Below, piece after piece: positions 17,916 through 26,980 of a DNA stretch of 47,922 bases. The translations under genes and the position numbers were made by a program. Source of the DNA: an uncultured Balneola sp. (lineage in GTDB: Bacteria; Bacteroidota; Rhodothermia; Balneolales; Balneolaceae); assembly GCA_902529115.1 (NCBI GenBank), contig CABZVB010000015.1:1-47922 (forward strand). Reading direction: 5' to 3'. The notes beneath the pieces were generated by a model. It worked only from the letters and a program-made list of their open reading frames with translations. It was not told the origin of the DNA and made no database searches. Position 1 is the first letter of the stretch. Every line of letters starts with the position of its first letter.

Positions 17916-19088
17916 ATGAAATTAGCTATAGCAGGCACTGGATATGTAGGACTTTCTCTCGCTGTTCTTCTTGCTCAAAAGAGTGAAGTGGTTGCCTTGG
18001 ACATCATCCAGAAAAAGGTGGACTTTATCAACAGTAAGAAGTCACCTATCACCGATTCAGAAATTGAGTATTTTCTAAATAACGAAATTCTCAATCTCAA
18101 AGCGACCATCGACCCAGTAGAGGCATATGAACATGCCAAATATGTCATCATAGCCACGCCCACTAATTACGACCCAGATACCAATTACTTTGATACTTCC
18201 TCTGTGGAAGCGGTCATCAAGCAAGTGATGTCTATTAATCCTGATGCAGTGATGGTCATTAAATCGACTATACCAGTAGGTTATGTACAGCGAGCTAAAG
18301 AGGAATTTGGAACCGAGAATCTACTCTTTTCCCCTGAATTTCTACGTGAAGGTCAGGCTCTCTATGACAACCTGTATCCATCCCGAATCGTAGTGGGAGA
18401 ACAAACCGAACGAGCTCACATATTTGCGAATTTACTTATCGAAGGGGCTAAAAAGCCAAAGGAAGATATCCCGGTTTTATTTACTGAAAGTACCGAAGCA
18501 GAGGCCATTAAGCTGTTTTCTAATACTTACCTTGCCATGCGGGTGGCTTATTTCAACGAACTTGATTCCTATTGCGAGTCGCAAGGACTTAGCGCTAAGC
18601 AGGTCATTGAAGGGGTTGGTCTTGATCCGCGCATTGGCAACCACTATAACAATCCTTCTTTTGGATATGGAGGTTATTGCTTACCTAAGGATACCAAACA
18701 GCTATTGGCAAATTTCAAGGATGTGCCCAACAACATTATTGGGGCTATAGTAGATGCCAACTCAACCCGAAAAGATTTTATTGCGCGTCAGATCTGGAGT
18801 CGGAATCCTAAGGTAGTAGGGGTGTATCGTCTGGTCATGAAAGCTAACTCAGATAATTTTCGGCAATCGGCTATCCAAGGTATTATGAAACGAATCAAAG
18901 CCAAGGGCATCGAAGTGGTGGTGTATGAGCCATACCTAAGACAGGATGAATTCTACCGGTCTAGAGTCATTAATGATCTGGATGAATTCAAGCAAATGTC
19001 TAACATCATCATCGCCAACCGAATGGTGGATGAAATACGAGATGTCGCTGAGAAAGTATATACCCGCGATTTATTCGGTAAAAACTAA
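17916..19088 (+). CDS. ugd: UDP-glucose 6-dehydrogenase
   Basis: About 390 residues from ATG 17916 ([16 protein letters not shown]); a further in-frame ATG at 17892 lies within wbpD and adds eight residues before the Rossmann strand. The short-form UDP-glucose dehydrogenase signature is [14 protein letters not shown], with the catalytic Cys, and substrate-binding segments [11 protein letters not shown] and [15 protein letters not shown] are present. It makes UDP-glucuronate from UDP-glucose and 2 NAD. It differs clearly from the WbpA-type enzyme at 12606. Its product could feed the epimerase at 42812. The 3' end overlaps the convergent wbpE by four bases. Confidence 0.92.
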   Translation: MKLAIAGTGYVGLSLAVLLAQKSEVVALDIIQKKVDFINSKKSPITDSEIEYFLNNEILNLKATIDPVEAYEHAKYVIIATPTNYDPDTNYFDTSSVEAVIKQVMSINPDAVMVIKSTIPVGYVQRAKEEFGTENLLFSPEFLREGQALYDNLYPSRIVVGEQTERAHIFANLLIEGAKKPKEDIPVLFTESTEAEAIKLFSNTYLAMRVAYFNELDSYCESQGLSAKQVIEGVGLDPRIGNHYNNPSFGYGGYCLPKDTKQLLANFKDVPNNIIGAIVDANSTRKDFIARQIWSRNPKVVGVYRLVMKANSDNFRQSAIQGIMKRIKAKGIEVVVYEPYLRQDEFYRSRVINDLDEFKQMSNIIIANRMVDEIRDVAEKVYTRDLFGKN

Positions 19089-20353
19089 GCCAGTAATGTC
19101 CCAATAGTTTTCACCACTCGGCGCTGATTATTTTCGCTGAGCTCGGGGTAGATTGGGAGGCTGAGTGCCTGATTAGCAGCACAAACGGCATTTGGACACA
19201 GTTCCTCGACCCCAGCATATCCTAAGTCCGAAAAGCACTCTTGCTGGTGTAAACACAGAGGATAATACACCGAGTTTCCAATGCCAGCATTTGTTAATCC
19301 TTTGGCAACCGCATCCCTATTCTTGACCCGGATTGTGTATTGATGGTAAATATGATCTCCACCATTACTAGCCACGGTTTCTGTGGGTAAGATCACACCA
19401 TTACCATCCCACACGCAATTCTCACTACAGTCCTTAGTCCAACAATGAGGAGCCTCAGAAACCAAACCTGCCTCGGTAAATAAGAGATTATAAACGGCCG
19501 CTTTCTCATGGCGATTGGCGGACCAGGAATCCAGATACTTCAACTTTACTCCTAGAATAGTCGCTTGCAGTGCATCCAGTCTCGAATTAATCCCAACCAT
19601 CCGGTGATAATACTTGGGTTTGGAACCATGTAATCGTAATATCCGTACCTTTTCAGCAAGTTCAGGATCACGAACAGTAATGAGCCCGCCATCGCCAAAG
19701 GCGCCTAAATTCTTAGAGGGGAAAAAGCTAAAACATCCGAAGTCTGCTTCTGTGCCCGCGCTTACAATTCTGCCATTGGTAAAGGCTTGTTTAGCGCCTA
19801 TGGCTTGGGCAGCGTCTTCAATTAGTGGTATAGAAAACGTTTTGGAAATAGCTAAGAATTCTTCTATTTCAGCCATTTGTCCATATAAATGCACGGGGAT
19901 AATGGCCTTAACCTGTTCGGGGTGGACACCAAGTGCCTCATACCGAGTATCCATCCCTTCCAGAAAGCGTCGAACGCCGGCGGGGTCTAGGTTAAAATCA
20001 GTGGGTCGGATATCTATAAACACCGGAGTAGCCCCAAGTCGAGCAATGGCGCCACCAGTGGCAAAAAAGCTGAAAGGGGTAGTAATGACCGCATCACCCG
20101 GGCCAATTTCTAAGGCCATAAGGGCAAGTAGCAGAGCATCGGAACCTGAAGCGCATCCAATGGCATGTTCGACGCCCAGGTATTTGGCAATATCTGACTC
20201 GAACTGGGCTATAGTATCACCCATGATGAACTGACCGGAACGCATTAGTCCGAGGGTTGCGGCCTCTAGTTCACTAGCAATGCTGTTATACTGGGCTTGA
20301 AGGTCAAGTAGGGGTATGGTTTTGTTATCGGGCGGCGTCATAGATGCGCTCAA
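19085..20353 (-). CDS. wbpE: DegT/DnrJ/EryC1 aminotransferase, WbpE type
   Basis: A 422-residue PLP-dependent sugar aminotransferase. Lys214 in [17 protein letters not shown] is the expected Schiff-base lysine; [11 protein letters not shown] (about residues 177-187) holds the Asp that contacts the PLP ring nitrogen. WbpE converts UDP-3-keto-GlcNAcA to UDP-GlcNAc(3NH2)A with glutamate. The 29-base overlap with wbpB upstream supports the assignment, because WbpB and WbpE act in series. An unusual insert of about 30 residues at roughly 301-332 carries three cysteines (C304, C309, C313) and is not a usual part of the family. The enzyme is slightly longer than typical (about 360-390). Confidence 0.87.
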   Translation of the reverse strand: MSASMTPPDNKTIPLLDLQAQYNSIASELEAATLGLMRSGQFIMGDTIAQFESDIAKYLGVEHAIGCASGSDALLLALMALEIGPGDAVITTPFSFFATGGAIARLGATPVFIDIRPTDFNLDPAGVRRFLEGMDTRYEALGVHPEQVKAIIPVHLYGQMAEIEEFLAISKTFSIPLIEDAAQAIGAKQAFTNGRIVSAGTEADFGCFSFFPSKNLGAFGDGGLITVRDPELAEKVRILRLHGSKPKYYHRMVGINSRLDALQATILGVKLKYLDSWSANRHEKAAVYNLLFTEAGLVSEAPHCWTKDCSENCVWDGNGVILPTETVASNGGDHIYHQYTIRVKNRDAVAKGLTNAGIGNSVYYPLCLHQQECFSDLGYAGVEELCPNAVCAANQALSLPIYPELSENNQRRVVKTIGTLLA

Positions 20354-21356
20354 TCATTTGCACCACTTTGAGTCCCTCAAAGGCGGTGGCGGTTATTTCA
20401 GTTTGGCCGATAAGTACGTCTATCACATTTTGGAATACATAGTGATGGTTGGCTGCGCTACCCTTGTAGGGTCCATAATCATTGGGAGGATTAGTGGGAG
20501 CTAACTCAGGGAGTTCGTAGTTTTCTACATGGCAGTATTCCACTTTGTTCATGTATTGCCCACCTATTTTAACGCATCCTTTGGTACCCATCACAGTAAT
20601 ACTACTTTCCATATTGGTATCCCAGCAAGAAGTCGAATAATTGATACTGCCAATGCCTCCGCTAACAAATTCAAACTGTATAAAACCGGAGTCATCAAAA
20701 TCCTTGAGATCATGGTGAGTGTAGTTTCGAATAATACTTTTTGGCTGTTGAATATCGCCAAAGACCCAATATATTAGATCCACAAAATGGCTGAATTGGG
20801 TGTATAATACCCCACCATCCTGATCTAGGGAACCTCTCCAGGGGCTGGTAGAGTAATAACGCTGATCGCGGTTCCAGTAGCAGTTGGTTTGCACCATTAA
20901 TATATCACCTAATCGGCCGATAGCCACCATTTCTTTGAGCCATACTGAGGGAGGAGAGTAGCGGTTTTGCTTGACCACAAATACATGTTTACCCGTTTCT
21001 TTTTCAGCAATGAGCACCTCTTCGCACTCAGCGCTTTTGATTCCCATGGGTTTTTCGATGACCACATGATATCCTGAGCGAAGTAGCTTCACCGCATAAG
21101 ATGCATGAAATCCATTGGGAGTGGCAATGGTCACCACATCCGAGCATTGGCCGCTTGTTTGTTCGGCGGCGAGGAATGTATCTAAATTGTGATATTTGTT
21201 CACTTTGGGTAAGCCTAGTTGTTGGCAGCGATCGAAATGCTTAGGTTCCACATCACATACCGATCGAAGCATGCATTGCGGATGCTCGTGAATAATTTTG
21301 GCATGGCGTTGACCAATACGCCCAAAACCGACAACCGAAAAAGAAATAAATGACAT
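20325..21356 (-). CDS. wbpB: WbpB-type UDP-GlcNAc-uronate 3-dehydrogenase (Gfo/Idh/MocA family)
   Basis: A 343-residue NAD-dependent oxidoreductase. The N-terminal Rossmann motif is VVGFGRIGQRHAKII (about residues 8-22), with the conserved EKPMG at about 100-104 and a C-terminal Gfo/Idh substrate domain. WbpB oxidises C3 of UDP-GlcNAcA to the keto sugar used by WbpE; in the known pathway it recycles NADH using 2-oxoglutarate. The assignment rests on family plus overlap with wbpE and the presence of wbpA and wbpD in the window. It lies 79 bases after the DUF4175 gene, so it may have its own promoter or be the tail of that long operon. Confidence 0.85.
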   Translation of the reverse strand: MSFISFSVVGFGRIGQRHAKIIHEHPQCMLRSVCDVEPKHFDRCQQLGLPKVNKYHNLDTFLAAEQTSGQCSDVVTIATPNGFHASYAVKLLRSGYHVVIEKPMGIKSAECEEVLIAEKETGKHVFVVKQNRYSPPSVWLKEMVAIGRLGDILMVQTNCYWNRDQRYYSTSPWRGSLDQDGGVLYTQFSHFVDLIYWVFGDIQQPKSIIRNYTHHDLKDFDDSGFIQFEFVSGGIGSINYSTSCWDTNMESSITVMGTKGCVKIGGQYMNKVEYCHVENYELPELAPTNPPNDYGPYKGSAANHHYVFQNVIDVLIGQTEITATAFEGLKVVQMIERIYDAAR

Positions 21357-21435
21357 AAGTTAAGTTTTTTGAAAGATACGAAAATATGCGGTTATGGCTA
21401 CAGTGAGGATGATGCTTTTGGAACGGTAGAAGAAA

Positions 21436-24400
21436 CTAACTATCCATCTGCTGGCGAAGTAGTTCAAAGTATTGTTGAATCAATCGCTGGTAATCAGGGG
21501 TAAAGGGGGTAAAGTTGGGATCATTCAGCCGTTGGCGAATTCGTTGCTCCAATTCTTCTAGACTCATAGGTGGGTTAGGACGGTTTAACAAGTCTTTAGC
21601 TGCGGTGCCTTCCCGCTGCTCTTCTTCGTCTCGCTCTTGTAGAGCATCCTCGGCTTGGAGCATGCGTGAGAGAATGTTCTGTTGCCGCTTGATGAGTATA
21701 GGATCTACCACACCACCACGTAGATCATTAATGGTGTCCTCCATATCTTCGATCATGCGCTGGAGTTCACTACCGAGTTCATCACCAGCTTCAAGTCCAC
21801 CGTTTTGCTGCATCTCCTGCAGTTGCTTTCGAATGGCGTTTTGTTGGCGGGATAGCTGCTCTAGGCGCTGGCTTTGATCTTGCGTGAGTCGCTCGCCTTG
21901 CATGTCATTGATCATGTCTTGGATTTGCTGGTTCATCTGCTGTTGCTGCTCACCCATTTGCTTCATTTGTTCCATCATTTGCTGCATAGTTATCCCGCTA
22001 CCATTCCCCGATCCGGACTGTGAGTTTTGAAGTTGATCCATGAGATTGGCTAGTTCGTAGCTAAGTTCGTTCAGTCCACCAAAACTTTTGCGTGAGGCCA
22101 AGCTAGCCAGATTTTGCTGCCGTTCGATCATTTGAGTGAGACTGGATTGGATACGTTCCTGGGTCTGTGCCTTTTGCTTATTAATGCGGTTAGCAAATTG
22201 AGGAATTTCGGTGGAGAGTTCGTACAAAGAATCGGCTAGGCTACTGAATACCTGTTCGATATACTGCTGCCGCCGCGCCATGTCTACGTAGGCCTGACTT
22301 TGGTTTTCGGTTTCCTCGGTGGCGGTCACCAGTTTTTCTTGTTCCAATGAAAGATTGAGTAGGCTCTGAAGAATGTACTGCAGCGCGGCAATATTGACAT
22401 TCAATTGCTTCTGCTCCATCATCTGAATTTGTTCGCGAGTTTTTTGGGCTAGTTCTACGAAATTCTGCTCCAAATTGGGCTGATATTCTCGTTGTAAGCG
22501 TTCTTTTATTTCTTTGAGCTTATCTTTGGAGAACTCTTGAAGCTTTTGGATGGATTCCTCGTTTTTTGGAGAGGTTTGTTCGGATAAGGCTTCATTTTGC
22601 TCCTGAAGACGCTCTAGTTCTTCTTGTAGGGCTTGTTTTTCTTGTTCGGTAAAGGGATTAGGTTTCTGGGCTTCGCTATAGTTTTGGTTGGATTCTTGCT
22701 TTTTATTTTCATCAGATTTTAATTCCGACTGTTCTGTCTCTAGTTGTGTGTTCTTTTCAGCTTCTACCGTTTCTCTGTTCCGCTGAGCCTCCTCCTTGGC
22801 TAGTTCTTCATAAGAACGAGCCAGTTTTTCCAAATCCGAGGTTAATTTGAGTTGTTTAAAGAGTTCAATGCTGCGCTCGATCCGCTCTTTATAGCGCTCC
22901 TCGTTAAACTCAACATCCTTGAGAGCCTGCCGCATCTGCTCAGGGCTCATCTGTTGTAAATTTTCGCGCAGCTGTTCTAGGGCCTCCCGAAAGGCAGGAT
23001 CGTCAATTTCTTTCATGAGCTGCTCTAATTCCTCGTAAGCTTTCAATGTTTCTTCGGAAAGGAGATTTTTATCACTTAGCTCTTCTTTGATGCCTTCAAA
23101 CTTTTCGTTTAATTCTCTGATTCGGTCTTCAATCTCCCGTTGTTCTATTTGCAGACCTTCGAGCTGTATTTGTTGTTCGTAATTACCCTCAGGTTGGTCG
23201 ATTAGGTTTTCTTTAAATTCATCGTAGCGTTCTTGAAGTGTCTCGAACGATTCTGAAATATTCTCCATGTCTCTGCTTACTTCGTCTTCTTCTTCACCAA
23301 TGTCATCGAAAAATTCGGTTAGGGAAGGGATGCGTAGTATGCGTTCGTCCGATTTTCCCCATTTAGGGCCATTATATCCGTCATTATCCCGTACTTCTAT
23401 CCAAAACTTTAACTCATCTTTGGGTCGAAAAGCCATGTCCTTAAGGTTCCACTCATATGATGCAATGGCATTCTGTCGTAGCTGGCCGAGGGGGATATTT
23501 ACAGTACGTTTAGTATTTGTAAAAGGGCGATTCATTACATAGCGGAGCCGGGTTTGACCGAGGCCATGATCGTCGCTAGCCCGGTACAGAATAGGCAGTG
23601 AACTAGGGGCAACTTTACTTATGTCTTGATCGGGTTCCAATAGCGAAACCTGTGGGGGCGTATCAATAGTTGAGTTTAGAACGAGTTGGATCATCCCAGC
23701 CTCGGAGCGGCTACTTTGTAAACCGCTAGTGTCTTCAAGGTTAATTAGCAGGGTGTCCGCTTGTTTGAGCTCTAAGCTTGTAATACGGAATAAGGTATCC
23801 GCGGGAAGATAACCGTGTGTGTTAAAAAAACTCGAGTCAACGGGTTGGCGACTTTGGTCACTGCGGAACAACAGCAAGTCTGCTACCGGTTTGTTTAAGG
23901 CACCGAGTAGCTCTAGTTTGGTACCTTGATAGCCGTTTAACTGGGCAAACGGATAGCGAAGGGTGTCGTTGGGTAAACTGGTGTAACTTGGAGGAGTGAG
24001 CACGGCCAAGAGATCCAGGAACCGAGGCCGGTTCTGTACATCTGCTCGATATAGGGGACTGCGGAAACCATCCATATTAAGGTAATAGCTTAGAGTATTA
24101 TTGAGTTCCAGGCTAGGGGCAACATAAGTAGCAGTATAGGTTGTAGAGGTTGAGTCTGTGGGGTTTGTGGAGATCCTTAGCTCATTCAATAATCGGCTTC
24201 GGTATTCGGATTCAATATCGGTTTTAAAATAAAGGATAAGCTTATCGGGTGTTTTACCCTCAAAACCTATGCTGACGGTGAATTCACCACCTTGCTCCAC
24301 GATGGTGTTGCCGGGAAATACGATATAGCGATAGGGATTTGGCTTTTCATAGCTACTCCAAAAGCTTAGGAGACGTTGGGTTCCATCCGAAAAATTAAAT

Positions 24401-24948
24401 GCCGTATAGACCCCTAGTATTAAGAATATACCTATCCAACGAAGCCTTTGCCGGATCATGTGGGCAGTGGGTAGGTTGCTAATGTATTCGTCCAAGGCGG
24501 CGGTGAGCTTAGGTTGGGGCACATACTCCAGGTTTTGCAAAATTGCCGCATTGATAAAGGCTTTTTGAATGGGTGAATAAGATGTAGTTTCATCCCCCCT
24601 TTCTGCAATTTCCGTCTGCATCAAATCCACCGCATATCTAAGCTCTTCGAGTCCCGATTGGCGGCTGAAGTGGCGGTAAAATTCTTCAAAACTCAACTGG
24701 GCTCCTTGTTTGCGAGTCCACGAAAGTGAGAAGAGCGTTATAGCTGCAATTGCTACTAAGCCCAAGCTTTTGATCCAAGGAGCTAAATAGAACTGTTGCT
24801 CCAATAACAATAAAACTAAAAATAACAGAAGACTAACCAGGCCGGCATTCCACAATCCTAATCTAGTCTGCTGGGCTTGGGACTGTTTATGCCCTTTTTG
24901 GAGGCGACGAATAAGTGGGCTATGACTGTTAATTTGGGTGTTTTGCAC
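21436..24948 (-). CDS. DUF4175 family large membrane-anchored coiled-coil protein
   Basis: A 1170-residue protein. Membrane segments are predicted at about 34-50, 60-77 and 168-184. A beta-rich periplasmic region follows (about 200-560, with repeated short Ig-like strands such as YIVFPGNTIVEQGGEFTVSIGF). Then comes a very long Glu/Gln/Lys-rich coiled coil (about 580-1120), including a Met/Gln-rich patch near 990-1030. This matches the DUF4175 family found in Bacteroidota, Chlorobiota and relatives; no function is established. An envelope or cytoskeletal scaffold role is only a guess. It starts seven bases after the MBL hydrolase stop and so probably belongs to the end of the act-cta transcript. 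Confidence 0.78.
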   Translation of the reverse strand: MQNTQINSHSPLIRRLQKGHKQSQAQQTRLGLWNAGLVSLLLFLVLLLLEQQFYLAPWIKSLGLVAIAAITLFSLSWTRKQGAQLSFEEFYRHFSRQSGLEELRYAVDLMQTEIAERGDETTSYSPIQKAFINAAILQNLEYVPQPKLTAALDEYISNLPTAHMIRQRLRWIGIFLILGVYTAFNFSDGTQRLLSFWSSYEKPNPYRYIVFPGNTIVEQGGEFTVSIGFEGKTPDKLILYFKTDIESEYRSRLLNELRISTNPTDSTSTTYTATYVAPSLELNNTLSYYLNMDGFRSPLYRADVQNRPRFLDLLAVLTPPSYTSLPNDTLRYPFAQLNGYQGTKLELLGALNKPVADLLLFRSDQSRQPVDSSFFNTHGYLPADTLFRITSLELKQADTLLINLEDTSGLQSSRSEAGMIQLVLNSTIDTPPQVSLLEPDQDISKVAPSSLPILYRASDDHGLGQTRLRYVMNRPFTNTKRTVNIPLGQLRQNAIASYEWNLKDMAFRPKDELKFWIEVRDNDGYNGPKWGKSDERILRIPSLTEFFDDIGEEEDEVSRDMENISESFETLQERYDEFKENLIDQPEGNYEQQIQLEGLQIEQREIEDRIRELNEKFEGIKEELSDKNLLSEETLKAYEELEQLMKEIDDPAFREALEQLRENLQQMSPEQMRQALKDVEFNEERYKERIERSIELFKQLKLTSDLEKLARSYEELAKEEAQRNRETVEAEKNTQLETEQSELKSDENKKQESNQNYSEAQKPNPFTEQEKQALQEELERLQEQNEALSEQTSPKNEESIQKLQEFSKDKLKEIKERLQREYQPNLEQNFVELAQKTREQIQMMEQKQLNVNIAALQYILQSLLNLSLEQEKLVTATEETENQSQAYVDMARRQQYIEQVFSSLADSLYELSTEIPQFANRINKQKAQTQERIQSSLTQMIERQQNLASLASRKSFGGLNELSYELANLMDQLQNSQSGSGNGSGITMQQMMEQMKQMGEQQQQMNQQIQDMINDMQGERLTQDQSQRLEQLSRQQNAIRKQLQEMQQNGGLEAGDELGSELQRMIEDMEDTINDLRGGVVDPILIKRQQNILSRMLQAEDALQERDEEEQREGTAAKDLLNRPNPPMSLEELEQRIRQRLNDPNFTPFTPDYQRLIQQYFELLRQQMDS

Positions 24949-24955
24949 AGTAGTT

Positions 24956-25900
24956 CTATAAAACTATATCATTTAGCGTACTAGTAGCAATAACCTTCCA
25001 ACGTCCGTCGATGTTCCCAACTTGTATGCATTCATGATAGCGATCATGTTCCATCAATAGCCACCACTGCTCAGTAGCAGCCCGTTCCAAAAAAGCCTGT
25101 TTTTCCTTTAAGGTTTGAGTAGGATACATATCGTAGCCCATTACCCAAGCCAAGGGTAGGTGCTGGACAGTAGGGAGTAAATCGGCTACAAATACTAGGT
25201 GCTGATCACCGCTGGTAATTTTAGTGAGTTGCTGGCCAAGTGTATGTCCATTCATTACTAGAGCTTTTAGATTGGGTTCATAAACGGGATGATTCGTATC
25301 AACCATTGACAGTCGTTCACGAGCCGCAGCGATAGGCCCAATATTTTCTGGTAGGAAGCTAGCCTGTTCGCGGGGGTTGGGCTTGGTGGCGGTGTAAAAG
25401 TGATCGGGGTGAACGTGATAGCGCGCATTAGGAAATACATGCGTTAAAGTACCATCAACGTAGTCGGTGGTGCCGCCGCAATGGTCAAAATGCAGATGGG
25501 TAAATATAAGGTCAGTGATCTCGGAAGACTGCACTCCTGCGTGAGCCAAGGAAGATTCGAGCCGTTTCTCGCCCAGCGCACCATAAGCAAGACCATAGAT
25601 GCTTGACATTTTTTTGTTGAATTTGTTTCCAGCTCCGTTGTCAATAAGGTATAATCGGCCGGTAGCCAGGGAGCGAATAAGTAGACACCGCATAGTCATT
25701 GGAATGCGGTTTTTGTCGTCGGGAGGCAGCTGTCTAGCCCAGAGGGTTTTAGGAACGACTCCAAACATGGCTCCTCCGTCGAGCCAAATATCGCCGGTTT
25801 CTATCCAATGCAAATCAAAAGAACCGAAGCGTACCCATCGGTGATCTTGAATGGCGCCTGCAGAGGGCACATGTAGATCGATGGGGCTTGGGGTGTCCAT
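24956..25900 (-). CDS. metallo-beta-lactamase fold hydrolase
   Basis: A 314-residue MBL-fold protein. The metal site is complete: THLHFDH (His135, His137, Asp139, His140), His219 in MNGHTLGQ, and Asp240 in FVADLLPT. No signal peptide is seen, so it is cytoplasmic. The family includes lactonases, esterases and other hydrolases; the substrate is not evident. The ATG is one base after the ctaF stop and the gene ends seven bases before the DUF4175 gene, so it is tightly packed into the respiratory operon. A link to oxidase biogenesis is possible only by position. Confidence 0.82.
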   Translation of the reverse strand: MDTPSPIDLHVPSAGAIQDHRWVRFGSFDLHWIETGDIWLDGGAMFGVVPKTLWARQLPPDDKNRIPMTMRCLLIRSLATGRLYLIDNGAGNKFNKKMSSIYGLAYGALGEKRLESSLAHAGVQSSEITDLIFTHLHFDHCGGTTDYVDGTLTHVFPNARYHVHPDHFYTATKPNPREQASFLPENIGPIAAARERLSMVDTNHPVYEPNLKALVMNGHTLGQQLTKITSGDQHLVFVADLLPTVQHLPLAWVMGYDMYPTQTLKEKQAFLERAATEQWWLLMEHDRYHECIQVGNIDGRWKVIATSTLNDIVL

Positions 25901-25901
25901 C

Positions 25902-26213
25902 TTAGAAGGATGGAACTATATCGTCGCGGTATAGCGTATCAAGTAAGGTAATGCTGACCATTAGTATGAAGAATGCCAGCGCGCCAATGAGCAGCAAAGA
26001 GTTAAATTTGGTATCCCAGTAGAGGCCCATGAAGAATGCGGCAACTAAAAAAGCTTTGGTTAAGGCGATCGCCATAGCCGTCAGTATGTCGAAAGGAGAG
26101 GGAAGGCCGAATCCAGCTACCGTGACGGTTAGCACCGTTAGTATTAATAGGGCTATTCCGATGCTCCAAAGTTGCATGGCCGATGCTATATGATGTTCGT
26201 GATGTTCACTCAT
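25902..26213 (-). CDS. ctaF: cytochrome c oxidase subunit IV (caa3 type)
   Basis: A 103-residue protein with a His-rich N-terminus (MSEHHEHH) and three predicted membrane helices (about residues 14-34, 43-63 and 70-92). This is the pattern of the small prokaryotic subunit IV (COX4_pro) of caa3 oxidases. The middle helix reads ALTKAFLVAAFFMGLYWD, a strongly conserved family feature. It is last of the four cta genes, 65 bases after ctaE. Confidence 0.88.
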   Translation of the reverse strand: MSEHHEHHIASAMQLWSIGIALLILTVLTVTVAGFGLPSPFDILTAMAIALTKAFLVAAFFMGLYWDTKFNSLLLIGALAFFILMVSITLLDTLYRDDIVPSF

Positions 26214-26278
26214 GTTGTTAAAATTTCTTGGTTTCGTGAGGTGAATATTAAATCAGATTCAAAAGACATTAATACGCG

Positions 26279-26944
26279 TCATTCGATTAAGTATAAGAGC
26301 GGGAATAAGAAAATCCAGATTAAATCTACTAAGTGCCAGTACAATCCGGTTATTTCGACCGGGGTGTAGTACTCTGAGTTGAAATGCCCTTTGCGTGCAC
26401 GCATGTACAACCAAATCATAAGACCTATCCCCACAATAACGTGTAGTCCATGCACACCCGTCATCATGTAGTAAATCCCAAAGAAAATATTAGCTTTCGG
26501 GTGGTCAAGTACTGCTGCGATTTCAGGAGTGGGGTTCCAAAACGTACCAGGGGCAATCCCAAGGTGTAATTTGTGCTCGTATTCGAAGTACTTAATAACC
26601 AAAAATACACAGGCTAACAGAATGGTAATGAGCAGGTTAATTTCCAGACCACGCTTCTGATTGTTCTGCGCAGAACGAATGGCCATGGCTACGGTTAGTG
26701 AACTACCTATCAGTACCACGGTATTGACCGCGCCCCAAAAGGTATTAAGCTCGAGGGCTGCTTGGGTAAAGAGTTCGGGGTACCAAGCCCGGAATACAAT
26801 GTAAGCGCAAAAAAGTCCGCCAAAGAATAAGATTTCGTTCACCAAAAATACCCACATTCCCAACTTGGCCGACTCGAACTGTTGATTGGAGTCCACAAAG
26901 TGGTGATGAACGTGTTTAGGATGGGTTGCTGAATGATTCGCCAT
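26279..26944 (-). CDS. ctaE: cytochrome c oxidase subunit III
   Basis: A 221-residue membrane protein of the heme-copper oxidase subunit III family with about five helices, the short bacterial caa3 form. Recognisable segments are FGGLFCAYIVFRAWYPE, FFGIYYMMTGVHGLHVIVG (conserved HxxHV region) and the C-terminal YWHLVDLIWIFLFPLLYL. Subunit III stabilises the oxidase and proton uptake. It lies 36 bases after ctaD. Confidence 0.94.
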   Translation of the reverse strand: MANHSATHPKHVHHHFVDSNQQFESAKLGMWVFLVNEILFFGGLFCAYIVFRAWYPELFTQAALELNTFWGAVNTVVLIGSSLTVAMAIRSAQNNQKRGLEINLLITILLACVFLVIKYFEYEHKLHLGIAPGTFWNPTPEIAAVLDHPKANIFFGIYYMMTGVHGLHVIVGIGLMIWLYMRARKGHFNSEYYTPVEITGLYWHLVDLIWIFLFPLLYLIE

Positions 26945-26980
26945 GCGTTTATTCGTCTATTTGGTTAGTTAATTTCGTAA

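Noticed and set aside
19614-20234. Plus-strand open frame of 206 codons opposite wbpE
   Set aside because: It is antisense to the conserved PLP domain of wbpE; the Ser/Ala/Pro-rich translation matches no family.
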